Shown here one piece after another: positions 7,895 through 15,215 of a stretch of DNA of 64,000 bases; within the stretch, counting starts at the first letter, position 1; each line of letters begins with the position of its first letter. A program made the position numbers and the translations under genes. This stretch comes from JANLVI01 sp031363915 (GTDB lineage: Bacteria > Vulcanimicrobiota > Vulcanimicrobiia > Vulcanimicrobiales > Vulcanimicrobiaceae): assembly GCA_031363915.1 (NCBI GenBank), contig JANLVI010000023.1:14119-78118 (forward strand). Reading direction: 5' to 3'. The notes beneath the pieces are model-generated. The model saw only the letters and a list, made by a program, of their open reading frames with translations. It made no database searches and was not told where the DNA came from.

Positions 7895-8557
7895 CTAGCG
7901 AAAACTCGTAACCACACCCCCGCAGACGATTGCCCAGCCGTCGACGAGCACGAAGAGCAGCAACTTGCACGGCAGTGAGATCACGGGTGGGGAGAGCATG
8001 AACATCCCCAGGCCCATGAGGATCGAGGCGACGGCAAGATCGATTGCGATGAACGGGAGATAGAGAGCGACCCCGATCGCAAAGGCCGAGCGTAACTCTC
8101 CCACGATGAACGCGGGGATCAGCACCACGAGTGGTGCCGCGTTCGCGCTCTCGGCTGGCGGACGGCGTGCCACGCGAGCAAAGACGACGATGTCTTTGGT
8201 CTTCGTCTGGCGCAGCATGAACGCGCGCAGCGGCAAGGATGCGCGATCGAGGAACGCATGCTGCGAAAGTTTACCGGCAGCGTACGGCGCGATCGCATCG
8301 TGCGAGATAGCCTCGAAGGTCGGCGTCATGATCACGAAGGTCAGGATCAGCGCAAGACCCGTCAGCACGATATTTGGCGGCAGTGATGCGGCGCCGAGTG
8401 CCGAGCGCACGAGCGAGAGCACGACGATGATGCGTACGAATGCCGTCGAGAGCACGAGCACGAACGGCGCGATCGAGAGCAGCGTGAGCGAGGCGAGCAC
8501 GTCGAGCGGCAGCGACGACCGTCCCGCGTGCGTACCGAGTGCGAAGAGTGCATCCAT
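7895..8557 (-). CDS. fliP: Flagellar export pore protein FliP
   Basis: FliP forms the core of the export pore with FliQ and FliR. About 220 aa from the ATG at 8557 (MDALFALGTHAG). The frame is open further upstream, so an earlier start is possible. Conserved FliP features are present: FVRIIVVLSLVRSALG, PPNIVLTGLALILTF, LREFMLRQT-like LRAFMLRQTKTKD, and the C-terminal SPPVISLPCKLLLFVLVDGW. Its 3' end is duplicated at 6935-7043. FliQ, its usual neighbour, lies far downstream. Confidence 0.93.
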   Translation of the reverse strand: MDALFALGTHAGRSSLPLDVLASLTLLSIAPFVLVLSTAFVRIIVVLSLVRSALGAASLPPNIVLTGLALILTFVIMTPTFEAISHDAIAPYAAGKLSQHAFLDRASLPLRAFMLRQTKTKDIVVFARVARRPPAESANAAPLVVLIPAFIVGELRSAFAIGVALYLPFIAIDLAVASILMGLGMFMLSPPVISLPCKLLLFVLVDGWAIVCGGVVTSFR

Positions 8558-8922
8558 CCAGCGATCATCGCCGCAGGAGATAACCGCCGTGTGAACTCGG
8601 TACGATCGAAAAAATAGGGCCGCAACTCGTACGGTACGTAAACCCAATCGTGGGCTGCGCCTGCCCCCGCAGGAGCGGGAGGTGGGGACGCGTCTGCGGT
8701 CAGCGTTCGATTAAAGACGCGCCCGACGGCCATCATCTGCGCCCTATCGAATTGCCGTTGACCGCGCATCGGGTTTGTATTGCCGATGACAGAGACAACA
8801 CGGGCCTACGTTCTGGATACGAGGCGGCCTGCTCATACCTTCCACGTCGAATACCACGCTGGAGAATATGAGAAAGCGCGGCACGTGCCGCGCTTTCTCA
8901 TATCGACCGCTTCCGCAGAATT
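8558..8922. other. Gap between fliN and fliP with a long perfect palindrome
   Basis: About 365 bases lie between two flagellar genes in an otherwise overlapping operon. No fliO-like membrane protein is seen on either strand. The short open frames here have no recognisable features. The palindrome at 8866-8903 lies just downstream of fliN. A promoter for fliP may sit in the remainder, but I cannot point to a convincing one. Confidence 0.6.
8866..8903. repeat. Perfect 38-bp palindrome (19+19, no spacer)
   Basis: Each arm is 19 bases, centred on CACGTG, and the two arms are exact reverse complements. It lies 20 bases beyond the fliN stop. As RNA it would form a very stable hairpin on either strand, but no T-run follows on either side, so it is not a classical intrinsic terminator. 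It could act as an attenuator, an RNA-processing site or a protein-binding site. Confidence 0.9.
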
Positions 8923-9189
8923 TTACGGATGCTGGACGTGTTCGATCAGTTCGGTTACGCGCACACCAAAGTTTTCATCGATCGCGACGACTTCGCCGCG
9001 TGCGACGAGCTTGTCGTTGACGAGCAAATCGACCGGTCCGCCGGCGAGACGGTCGAGTTCCACGACCGAGCCCGTGCCAAGCTTGAGGATATCTTGCACG
9101 AGCATCTTGCACGTACCGAGTTCCGCCGTAATTTTAAGCGGGACGTTCATGAGCAAGTCGAGATTCTTGCTCTGCTCCTGGGCCATCAC
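8923..9189 (-). CDS. fliN: Flagellar switch protein FliN (short)
   Basis: 88 aa, essentially one SpoA (C-ring) domain: LDLLMNVPLKITAELGTCKM, then LKLGTGSVVELDRLAGGPVDLLVN and an ARGEVVAIDENFGVRVTEL ending. These are the diagnostic FliN stretches. It begins in an ATGA overlap with the FliM-like gene. In flagella, FliN forms the bottom of the C-ring and helps dock the FliH-FliI export complex. Confidence 0.92.
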   Translation of the reverse strand: MMAQEQSKNLDLLMNVPLKITAELGTCKMLVQDILKLGTGSVVELDRLAGGPVDLLVNDKLVARGEVVAIDENFGVRVTELIEHVQHP

Positions 9190-9980
9190 GGGGAAGCTCC
9201 GATCGTGGAGGTTGTGCGCACGAGAAACGCCGTGTGCGCGTCAGCGAGACCGCAGTCACCTGCGGCTATCGTGGTTGGGCCAACTTTAAGCGCGGCCGGG
9301 GCGCCAACCTTCGTGTCCAAGCGCACGACATCGCCGACACGGAGTACCGCCAAGCGTCGCGCCGTTACCATTCCCGAGGCAAATTCCGCCCGCGCTTCAA
9401 CCGTAATTTCACCGAGTTTCAACGAATCGATCCGCGCGCCGGGCCCTGGGCTCGCCAAGTCACGAACGATCCCGATTCCAAGCACGATCGGCAGCGGCGC
9501 CGAAACCCGCACATCGAAGTAGGCCGCGCAGCCCGGGACATCACCCGGTGCGAGCGGGACCGCCGGTCCCCGCCGCTCCGCGCAGAGCGCATCGAAGGCA
9601 TGGGCGCAGCGTGCGGCGATCCGTTCGAGCGCATGCGCTTCGAGTGCTGAGATCGGCGCGCCGTCCTGCACTTCCGCCTCGCCGAAGGCGCGCAGGACGA
9701 GACGACGCGCGTCGAGCGCCGAAACCACCAGCACGATATCGGTCAGGCGCCCCCGGGTGAGAAAGCAGTGGGCCCCGCGCGCGAGTTCGCGCCAGGCAAG
9801 TTCGTCGATCGCAACCGGCTCGCCGAGTACGACGTCGACCGTACCGACCAGCTCGCGCAAGGTCTCGCGCAGACCGCTTGCGACAAGACACGCGGCCGCA
9901 AGGGGGACGCTCGAGCGGCGGACGAAACGTGGCGCACGAAACCGGCCGCGCGCCGGCGGGAAAACGAGATCTCGGGTCAT
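9186..9980 (-). CDS. FliM/SctQ-like C-ring protein with C-terminal SpoA domain
   Basis: 264 aa, shorter than typical FliM (about 330). The last ~70 residues form a SpoA domain (ARRLAVLRVGDVVRLDTKVG, then AHTAFLVRT). The region around residues 75-150 is only loosely similar to the FliM middle domain. I see no N-terminal CheY-binding motif of FliM. It sits directly before fliN, where fliM or sctQ belongs. The short form would suit a secretion C-ring without a chemotaxis-driven switch, but that is inference. Confidence 0.75.
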   Translation of the reverse strand: MTRDLVFPPARGRFRAPRFVRRSSVPLAAACLVASGLRETLRELVGTVDVVLGEPVAIDELAWRELARGAHCFLTRGRLTDIVLVVSALDARRLVLRAFGEAEVQDGAPISALEAHALERIAARCAHAFDALCAERRGPAVPLAPGDVPGCAAYFDVRVSAPLPIVLGIGIVRDLASPGPGARIDSLKLGEITVEARAEFASGMVTARRLAVLRVGDVVRLDTKVGAPAALKVGPTTIAAGDCGLADAHTAFLVRTTSTIGASP

Positions 9981-10708
9981 TTCACCAGATCCATCGCGCT
10001 TTTTTCCACGTTTCCACGCGCACTCGCGGCGGCGCGCAGAGCGCCGAATGCGAGGTACGCTTCTTGCAGCTTTTGCAGCCCGAGATCGATGTCGATCCCG
10101 CTGCGATCGCGCGAGTAAGTCGCGAGTCCGCCGAAGGTGCCGTCGGCCGGCGTCCCGATGTGCGGGGTGATGCCGCTTGGCGCCACGACGTTCGTGGCGT
10201 CGAGCCGGACGGCTTGCGTGCCGGCGGGAAAGCGCGCGAGCGCAAGCGTGCCGATCACGACGCGCTCGTTCGTGCGTTCGCCCGTGCGCGGATCGATTGC
10301 CGAACGCGTGTAGGCAAAGCTGCCGTCCGATTCGATCCGCGCGTCGGCCGTGCGTCCGAGTAGCCGATCTGCGTCGGGAAGTTTGAGGGGCTGCGGAACG
10401 GCACCCGGCGATTTGTGTTGCCCGGCGTAGCCAAGGACCGGTGCGCCGTCCGGCGCACGGAGAACACCGTCGCGAATCTGCAAGTCACCCGCCCTCGTGT
10501 AGCTGCGCGCACCCTCGCGGGCCTGCGTGATGAAATAGCTGCCGTCGGGTGCGACGACGCTTAGCGGGCTAGCGGTGAATTCCGGTGCGCGCGAGGCGGC
10601 GCTCACATCCGAATGAGCGGGAGCCGCTCCTGGAGTGTAGGCGGCGAGCACATCGTTTGCGCGGGCGGCGATACGCGCGAGGGCATCGAGCGATGCGGGA
10701 TTGAGCAT
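9977..10708 (-). CDS. FlgF/FlgG-like rod or hook-family protein (divergent)
   Basis: 243 aa. The central part (residues ~48-95) resembles the FlgE/F/G family signature: SPLSVVAPDGSYFITQAREG, then SYTRAGDLQIRDGVLRAPDG and PVLGYAG. The usual FlgG ending (QRAYEANSK-type helix) is absent. It is replaced by DIDLGLQKLQEAYLAFGALR. It overlaps the FliM-like gene by 4 bases and starts in a TAATG overlap with the upstream gene. It is probably the distal rod subunit of this reduced system. Confidence 0.65.
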   Translation of the reverse strand: MLNPASLDALARIAARANDVLAAYTPGAAPAHSDVSAASRAPEFTASPLSVVAPDGSYFITQAREGARSYTRAGDLQIRDGVLRAPDGAPVLGYAGQHKSPGAVPQPLKLPDADRLLGRTADARIESDGSFAYTRSAIDPRTGERTNERVVIGTLALARFPAGTQAVRLDATNVVAPSGITPHIGTPADGTFGGLATYSRDRSGIDIDLGLQKLQEAYLAFGALRAAASARGNVEKSAMDLVK

Positions 10709-11250
10709 TACAGCGCGCTCCGGACGTCTGCGTCGATCGTGATGCCGCGTCGGGCGAGCGCAAAACGCGTCTGCGCGAGTGCGGCTTCTACGGCACAGCG
10801 CTGTGCGGGCAGGCAGAGTGCGACGATGCGTGTGCGGTTGCCGTCGCTTCGCACGAGCAGTTGCACCCGGCCGTCGCCTGACTTGAGTGCAATCGATGCG
10901 ATCGGTGCGGCCGTGCGACGCACGACCGCGCGCTCGATCCGACGCGAGAGTTCGCTGCGCTCGCTACGGCGTTCGCATCCGACCGACCGCGCCTGGTCCG
11001 CGGTGCGGATGCGTTTCGCGGATGCAGCGCAGTTGCGCTCTCCGGTGCCGACATCGGATACGCGCGCGCGAAACTCCGCATGCGTCCCTCCTTCGAGCGG
11101 CCCTTGAAAGCCCCGTTCGGCGTGCGAGCTTATAGTGCGTTCGTGGGCCAGGTGCAAGGCGTCGAACCACGCTTGCGAGAGCGTACGGCGGTCGGTCTGC
11201 GCGAGGTTCGTGGCGACGACGGCAAAGGCGGACGGTTGAATCGTTGGCAT
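10708..11250 (-). CDS. Flagellar-locus protein, possibly FliK-like
   Basis: 180 aa from the ATG at 11250, chosen because GGAGGAACCG directly precedes it. The N-terminal two-thirds are polar, charged and low in structure. The C-terminal ~65 residues (ASIALKSGDGRVQLLVRSDGNRT onward) look like a small beta/alpha domain, recalling the FliK/HrpP C-terminal substrate-switch domain. It is coupled to the FlgF/G-like gene. The position between export genes and rod genes fits a hook-length control protein, but the similarity is weak. Confidence 0.45.
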   Translation of the reverse strand: MPTIQPSAFAVVATNLAQTDRRTLSQAWFDALHLAHERTISSHAERGFQGPLEGGTHAEFRARVSDVGTGERNCAASAKRIRTADQARSVGCERRSERSELSRRIERAVVRRTAAPIASIALKSGDGRVQLLVRSDGNRTRIVALCLPAQRCAVEAALAQTRFALARRGITIDADVRSAL

Positions 11251-11296
11251 CGGTTCCTCCAGAAACCGATTGTGTCGTCCGCTCATGTCGCGCGTG

Positions 11297-12934
11297 TTAC
11301 CGTGCCGTTGCGAATTGCTTCCGGCTTCGGCCATCATCGAAATCGCCCGCACGTTCGAGGTAGAGTGCAAGATTCGCCTCATCGAGCGTGAGCACGAAGT
11401 TGTGCAGCACGCCCAGACCCACGTTTCCGGCATCGAAGCGATCGGCGAATGCGCCCTGCTTTGCCAGCATGACGTCCGTGTACCGGTGATACATCGCAGT
11501 CGAACCGATGGTGATTTCATCGAGCGAGGAGCGATACGCGTTTGTCGCGCCGCCGAGCCCGTAGCTTAGTCCCTGTTGCGCCGTAAAGGGTACCACGCCC
11601 GGATGCAAGTCGACGAACCAGCGGAAGAGCAAGACGTCGGAACTCGATCCGGTATCGATGATGAACGGTGCGAAATAGTGCCCGTTGACACCGAGCGTCG
11701 CTTCGGGGATCGCGCGGTCGAGTTCGATCGGTACGCGCTCGCCGCGCGGCACGAACGAGCCGGGCGCGCCGACGCGCATCGTCTTCTTCGCAAAATCCAG
11801 TTCGACGAGCGCGGATGCGAAGAACGGATACCCGAGAATGCCGTCAAAACGCAGCGCACCCGCCGCGCTTCCGCCGATGTCGAGCGAACTTACAACGATG
11901 TCATCGAGATGCAACGTGCCGACGGCAAGGCTCTCGATGTGCACCGTATGCAATCCGCCGCCGCGCGCGGTGCCACGCACTTCGAGCGAACCTTCCTCGG
12001 GTATTGCGAGTTCTTTTGCGACGTGCGAATCGATCAGCAGACTCTGCGCACCCGTATCGATCAGAAACACATACGGTTTCCCGTTGACGTTGACGCGCAC
12101 GTAGTAGTGTCCGCCGCGTTCCTCGATGGGGATGGTCTGTACGCCCGAGCCCAGCAGCACGCGCGATGCGAGCGGTAAAAAATGCGTCGGATCGATCGCT
12201 TTGTCCACGGCCACGCTCGTCGTCGTCTCGATCACATCGAACGCCGTATCACCATCGGAGGTGACGGTCCTATAGGCGACGAGAACGCCGTCGACGGTGC
12301 GATAATCGAGCATGTCGACGGTCGTCGGGCCGTCGCCGTCGAGATATTCGAGCCGCGCGATGCGTCCGCTTTGGGTATCGAACCACAGCGTTTCGGGTTC
12401 GCCACCGGGCGCGCGCACTTCGATGCCGATCGCACTGTACTCGCCGATGTGTTTGGCCCCGACGTATCGCGCGATCTTGGGTTCGGCCAGAAACGCATTC
12501 GAATCGACGTAGTCGCTGGTGAGAGCTCGGCGGTACAGCAGTCCTTTGAGTTCGCGAACGTTGCCTGAGGCATTCTGCACGAAGAGCCGCGCGCCAAGAC
12601 GCAGCGTCGTCTCGCTGCGCTCGCCTAAGCGCTCTTCGTCGCGCTCGTTCGTGCCATCGCGCCAGCTATGGAACGAACCATCGAGTCCGTCGCCGCGCAG
12701 CGTTCCGGCAGTTTCGAGCGATGCAGGCGCACGATCGGCTCCACTGGCACGCGCATAGCGCGCGAAGACATCGGCAATCGCCGGTGTCGCATCGCGTCGC
12801 GCGAGTGCAGGCGACGTTGCGAGGGCGAGCGCGCCGAGGAAAACGAGTAGCGCGCGCCTACCGCGCGCGATACTTCTCGTACGAACCGAGGACGTTTTGG
12901 ACGTAGTTCTGCGTTTCCGCATAGGGCGGAACAT
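11297..12934 (-). CDS. Exported two-domain retropepsin-like aspartic protease
   Basis: 545 aa. After a long basic N-terminus comes a signal helix (ALLVFLGALALATSPALA). Residues ~50-260 form a LolA-like beta region. Residues ~280-400 and ~410-530 are two aspartic-protease halves, each with a DTG triad (FLIDTGAQSLLID and FIIDTGSSSDVLL). Two DTG sites in one chain suggest a self-contained pepsin-like pair. The start overlaps the transglycosylase gene by 77 bases. A second ATG lies 12 bases inside. No ATG, GTG or TTG exists between the transglycosylase stop and the signal helix. A secreted protease inside a flagellar operon is unusual. Confidence 0.82.
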   Translation of the reverse strand: MFRPMRKRRTTSKTSSVRTRSIARGRRALLVFLGALALATSPALARRDATPAIADVFARYARASGADRAPASLETAGTLRGDGLDGSFHSWRDGTNERDEERLGERSETTLRLGARLFVQNASGNVRELKGLLYRRALTSDYVDSNAFLAEPKIARYVGAKHIGEYSAIGIEVRAPGGEPETLWFDTQSGRIARLEYLDGDGPTTVDMLDYRTVDGVLVAYRTVTSDGDTAFDVIETTTSVAVDKAIDPTHFLPLASRVLLGSGVQTIPIEERGGHYYVRVNVNGKPYVFLIDTGAQSLLIDSHVAKELAIPEEGSLEVRGTARGGGLHTVHIESLAVGTLHLDDIVVSSLDIGGSAAGALRFDGILGYPFFASALVELDFAKKTMRVGAPGSFVPRGERVPIELDRAIPEATLGVNGHYFAPFIIDTGSSSDVLLFRWFVDLHPGVVPFTAQQGLSYGLGGATNAYRSSLDEITIGSTAMYHRYTDVMLAKQGAFADRFDAGNVGLGVLHNFVLTLDEANLALYLERAGDFDDGRSRKQFATAR

Positions 12935-13469
12935 CGCCGTATTTTTGCACGGCGCCCGGACCCGCGTTGTAGGCAGCGACCGCTAACCGCACGTCGCCGT
13001 TGAAGCGGTCGAGCAAGCCTTTGAGATAGCGTGTGCCGCCCGCAACGTTTTGCGCGGGATCGTAGCTGTCGGAAACTCCGAGCGATTTTGCGGTCTCGGG
13101 CATGAGTTGCATGAGCCCTTGCGCGCCGACCGGTGAGGTCGCGTTTGCATTGAAGCCGGATTCGTTGGCGATGATCGCCTTCACGAGCGCCGGATCGACG
13201 TTCCACGTGCCGGCGTTCTGGCCGACGAGCGCATCGATCTGCTCGGGAGCGACGGGAGCGGGACCGCCGGGAGCCTCAGCTAGCGCGCCGCTCGCGGGGA
13301 CACCCCCCTGCGGGCCGCCGGGCGTGTACTGCGTGCCGGGTCGGAGCGCGCTTGCCACGTGCGCGGCGAAGGCGCGTGCCGCCTCAGGCGACACGGCATC
13401 CTCGGGCGGCGTTCCGGTAATAGACGCGATCCGACTTTGGATCGCCGAGATCTCAGATGTAATATCCAT
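12858..13469 (-). CDS. Lytic transglycosylase (SLT domain)
   Basis: 203 aa. The N-terminal ~80 residues are Pro/Ala/Gly-rich. The rest is an SLT domain with the catalytic Glu in IIANESGFNANA, then GAQGLMQLMPETAKSLGV and AVAAYNAGPGAVQKYG. It cuts glycan strands in peptidoglycan. No cleavable signal peptide is visible, so it may be exported by the flagellar-type machinery, as FlgJ is. It starts 17 bases inside fliI. It likely opens the cell wall for rod assembly. Confidence 0.9.
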   Translation of the reverse strand: MDITSEISAIQSRIASITGTPPEDAVSPEAARAFAAHVASALRPGTQYTPGGPQGGVPASGALAEAPGGPAPVAPEQIDALVGQNAGTWNVDPALVKAIIANESGFNANATSPVGAQGLMQLMPETAKSLGVSDSYDPAQNVAGGTRYLKGLLDRFNGDVRLAVAAYNAGPGAVQKYGDVPPYAETQNYVQNVLGSYEKYRAR

Positions 13470-14721
13470 CGGCCCTTAGGTGTTCGGCGACTCGGTGCAT
13501 TTCCATGAGCGTTTGCGCAAATGGCGAGGGGGTCCGGTCCTGGCGCAAAAAACCTGCGAGCGCGCCTTCTGCGCGCAGGGCCCGTTCGAGATGCGGGTCG
13601 CCGCCGCCCGCATCCAGGCCGAACATCCGCGCCTCGCGGGTCTCATCGAGCAAGGCAAGTAAGTCGCGCAAACGATCGGCGCTGCGGGCGTGCTCGGCGT
13701 CGACGACCTCGCGCATCGTGCGGCTCGTACTTCTCGGGAGATCGATCGCGGGAAAGTGTCCCGCTCGGGCAAGCCGCTCCGAGAGGGTAATGTGCCCGTC
13801 GAGGGCGGCACGGGCCGCGTCGCAGACCGGTTCGCGCTCGTCGGCGCCGTCGGTCAGAACGGTCGCGATGAGGGTGATCGCCCCCCGCGCCGTCACGCCC
13901 GCGCGTTCGAGTAGTCCGGCCTGACGGGCGAAGACGCTCGGCGGATAGCCGCCCCGACCGGCCGGCTCGCCCAGGGCGATTGCGATTTCGCGTGCGGCCG
14001 CGGCGATGCGGGCGAGCGAGTCGACGACCAGCAGCACATCGAGTCCGAGTTCCCGCAGTCGTTCGGCCTGGGCGAAGGCGACGTCGGCTGCCCGGACGCG
14101 TTCGGCGGCGCTGCGGTCGCTCGTCGCGCAGACGAGCGTCACGCGCGAATCGGTCTTGGCGAGCCATCGTTCGGCTTCGCGGCCACGCTCGCCGATAAGC
14201 GCGACGACGACGGCGTCAGCCTGCGAACCCGCGACGATCGATTCGAGTAAGGTCGACTTCCCGGCACCGGGCGCACCGAAGAGACCGATGCGTGCGCCGC
14301 GCGCGAGTGTGAGCGGACCGTCGATAGCACGGACGCCCGTGACGAAGACGGTTTGCGTGGGGCGTCGGTCGACCGGAGCCGGAATCTCGCCGTGCACGGC
14401 GTACCGTCGGCCGCGAGGAGACGGTCGCGCGTCGAGCGGCGCACCGTCCGACGCGATCGCGCGGCCGAGCAGCGGTGTTCCGAGGACCAGCGAACACGCT
14501 GCGCGATCGATTTCGACGCGGTCACCGCATGCAATGCCGTCGATCGATCCGTGCGGAGCGAGCACGATGCCGCTGCGCGCGAGCGCTGCGACGTGCGCGT
14601 CGAGCACCCGCCCGTCGCCGCGGAATACGCGCACGCCATCGCCGACGCGTGCGCTCGGAACGTGCGCTTCGAGCAGAAACGCATTCGTCGAGACGATGCT
14701 GCCGATACCGCGACCGATCAT
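13453..14721 (-). CDS. fliI: Flagellar export ATPase FliI
   Basis: 422 aa from the ATG at 14721 (MIGRGIGSIVSTN). It is the ATPase that unfolds and delivers export substrates. The Walker A is GAPGAGKST (around residue 150), and the Walker B is LLVVDSLARI. The type III ATPase motif GRGGYPPSVFARQAGLLERAG and the late RHFPAIDL-like GHFPAIDLPRSTSR are both present. The start overlaps the fliH stop as ATGA. No fliJ follows. The next gene is the transglycosylase. Confidence 0.95.
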   Translation of the reverse strand: MIGRGIGSIVSTNAFLLEAHVPSARVGDGVRVFRGDGRVLDAHVAALARSGIVLAPHGSIDGIACGDRVEIDRAACSLVLGTPLLGRAIASDGAPLDARPSPRGRRYAVHGEIPAPVDRRPTQTVFVTGVRAIDGPLTLARGARIGLFGAPGAGKSTLLESIVAGSQADAVVVALIGERGREAERWLAKTDSRVTLVCATSDRSAAERVRAADVAFAQAERLRELGLDVLLVVDSLARIAAAAREIAIALGEPAGRGGYPPSVFARQAGLLERAGVTARGAITLIATVLTDGADEREPVCDAARAALDGHITLSERLARAGHFPAIDLPRSTSRTMREVVDAEHARSADRLRDLLALLDETREARMFGLDAGGGDPHLERALRAEGALAGFLRQDRTPSPFAQTLMEMHRVAEHLRADGYYI

Positions 14722-15215
14722 CGTGCATCGCTCGCACGGTCGAGAATGTCGGCGAGACGCACGCCCAAGCGGGCATCTATCGAACCGCTCGTACATTCCA
14801 GGATCGCATCGCCCGGCTGCAGCGCCGCGTCGCGTACGACCGGAAAATCGCACGTGGTGAGCTGGTCGTCGGGACTGACGCGCACGCGCAAGGGACCCGC
14901 GCCGATGTGTTCGCGTACTAAGCGCGCGACGAGCGCGTCCATCGCGCACGGAGCCGCCAACAATTCGCGCGCGAGGACGTCACATGCAAATTCGCGCAAC
15001 AGCGATGCGAGCGCAGATTCGAGTGCGTCGGCAAGCGCAGCACGGAATCGTCGCGCATCGCGCAAGGCCTCGGCGTGCAGACCATCCTCACTGGTCACCT
15101 CACGCGGAGCAGCCTCGTCGATCGCCGGGGCAACGTCCGCTTCGGCGACATCGCTGCATTTGGCGGCGGCGCGCGGACGCAGCACATCGGCGAGCGAGAC
15201 GAACTCAGCGGGCAC
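14718..15215 (-). CDS. FliH-like export ATPase regulator
   Basis: About 165 aa from a GTG at 15215, preferred because GAGGAA sits seven bases upstream. An ATG 18 bases further upstream is an alternative. The protein is acidic and helical in the first half. The C-terminal half (PLRVRVSPDDQLTTCDFPVV, then ILECTSGSIDARLGVRLADI) fits the FliH/HrpE family ending. It lies exactly where fliH belongs, between fliF and fliI, and overlaps both. Confidence 0.75.
   Translation of the reverse strand: MPAEFVSLADVLRPRAAAKCSDVAEADVAPAIDEAAPREVTSEDGLHAEALRDARRFRAALADALESALASLLREFACDVLARELLAAPCAMDALVARLVREHIGAGPLRVRVSPDDQLTTCDFPVVRDAALQPGDAILECTSGSIDARLGVRLADILDRASDAR

Noticed and set aside
8362..8769. Minus-strand frame between fliN and fliP considered as fliO
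   Set aside because: It has no membrane helix and runs deep into fliP in another frame, so it is not FliO.
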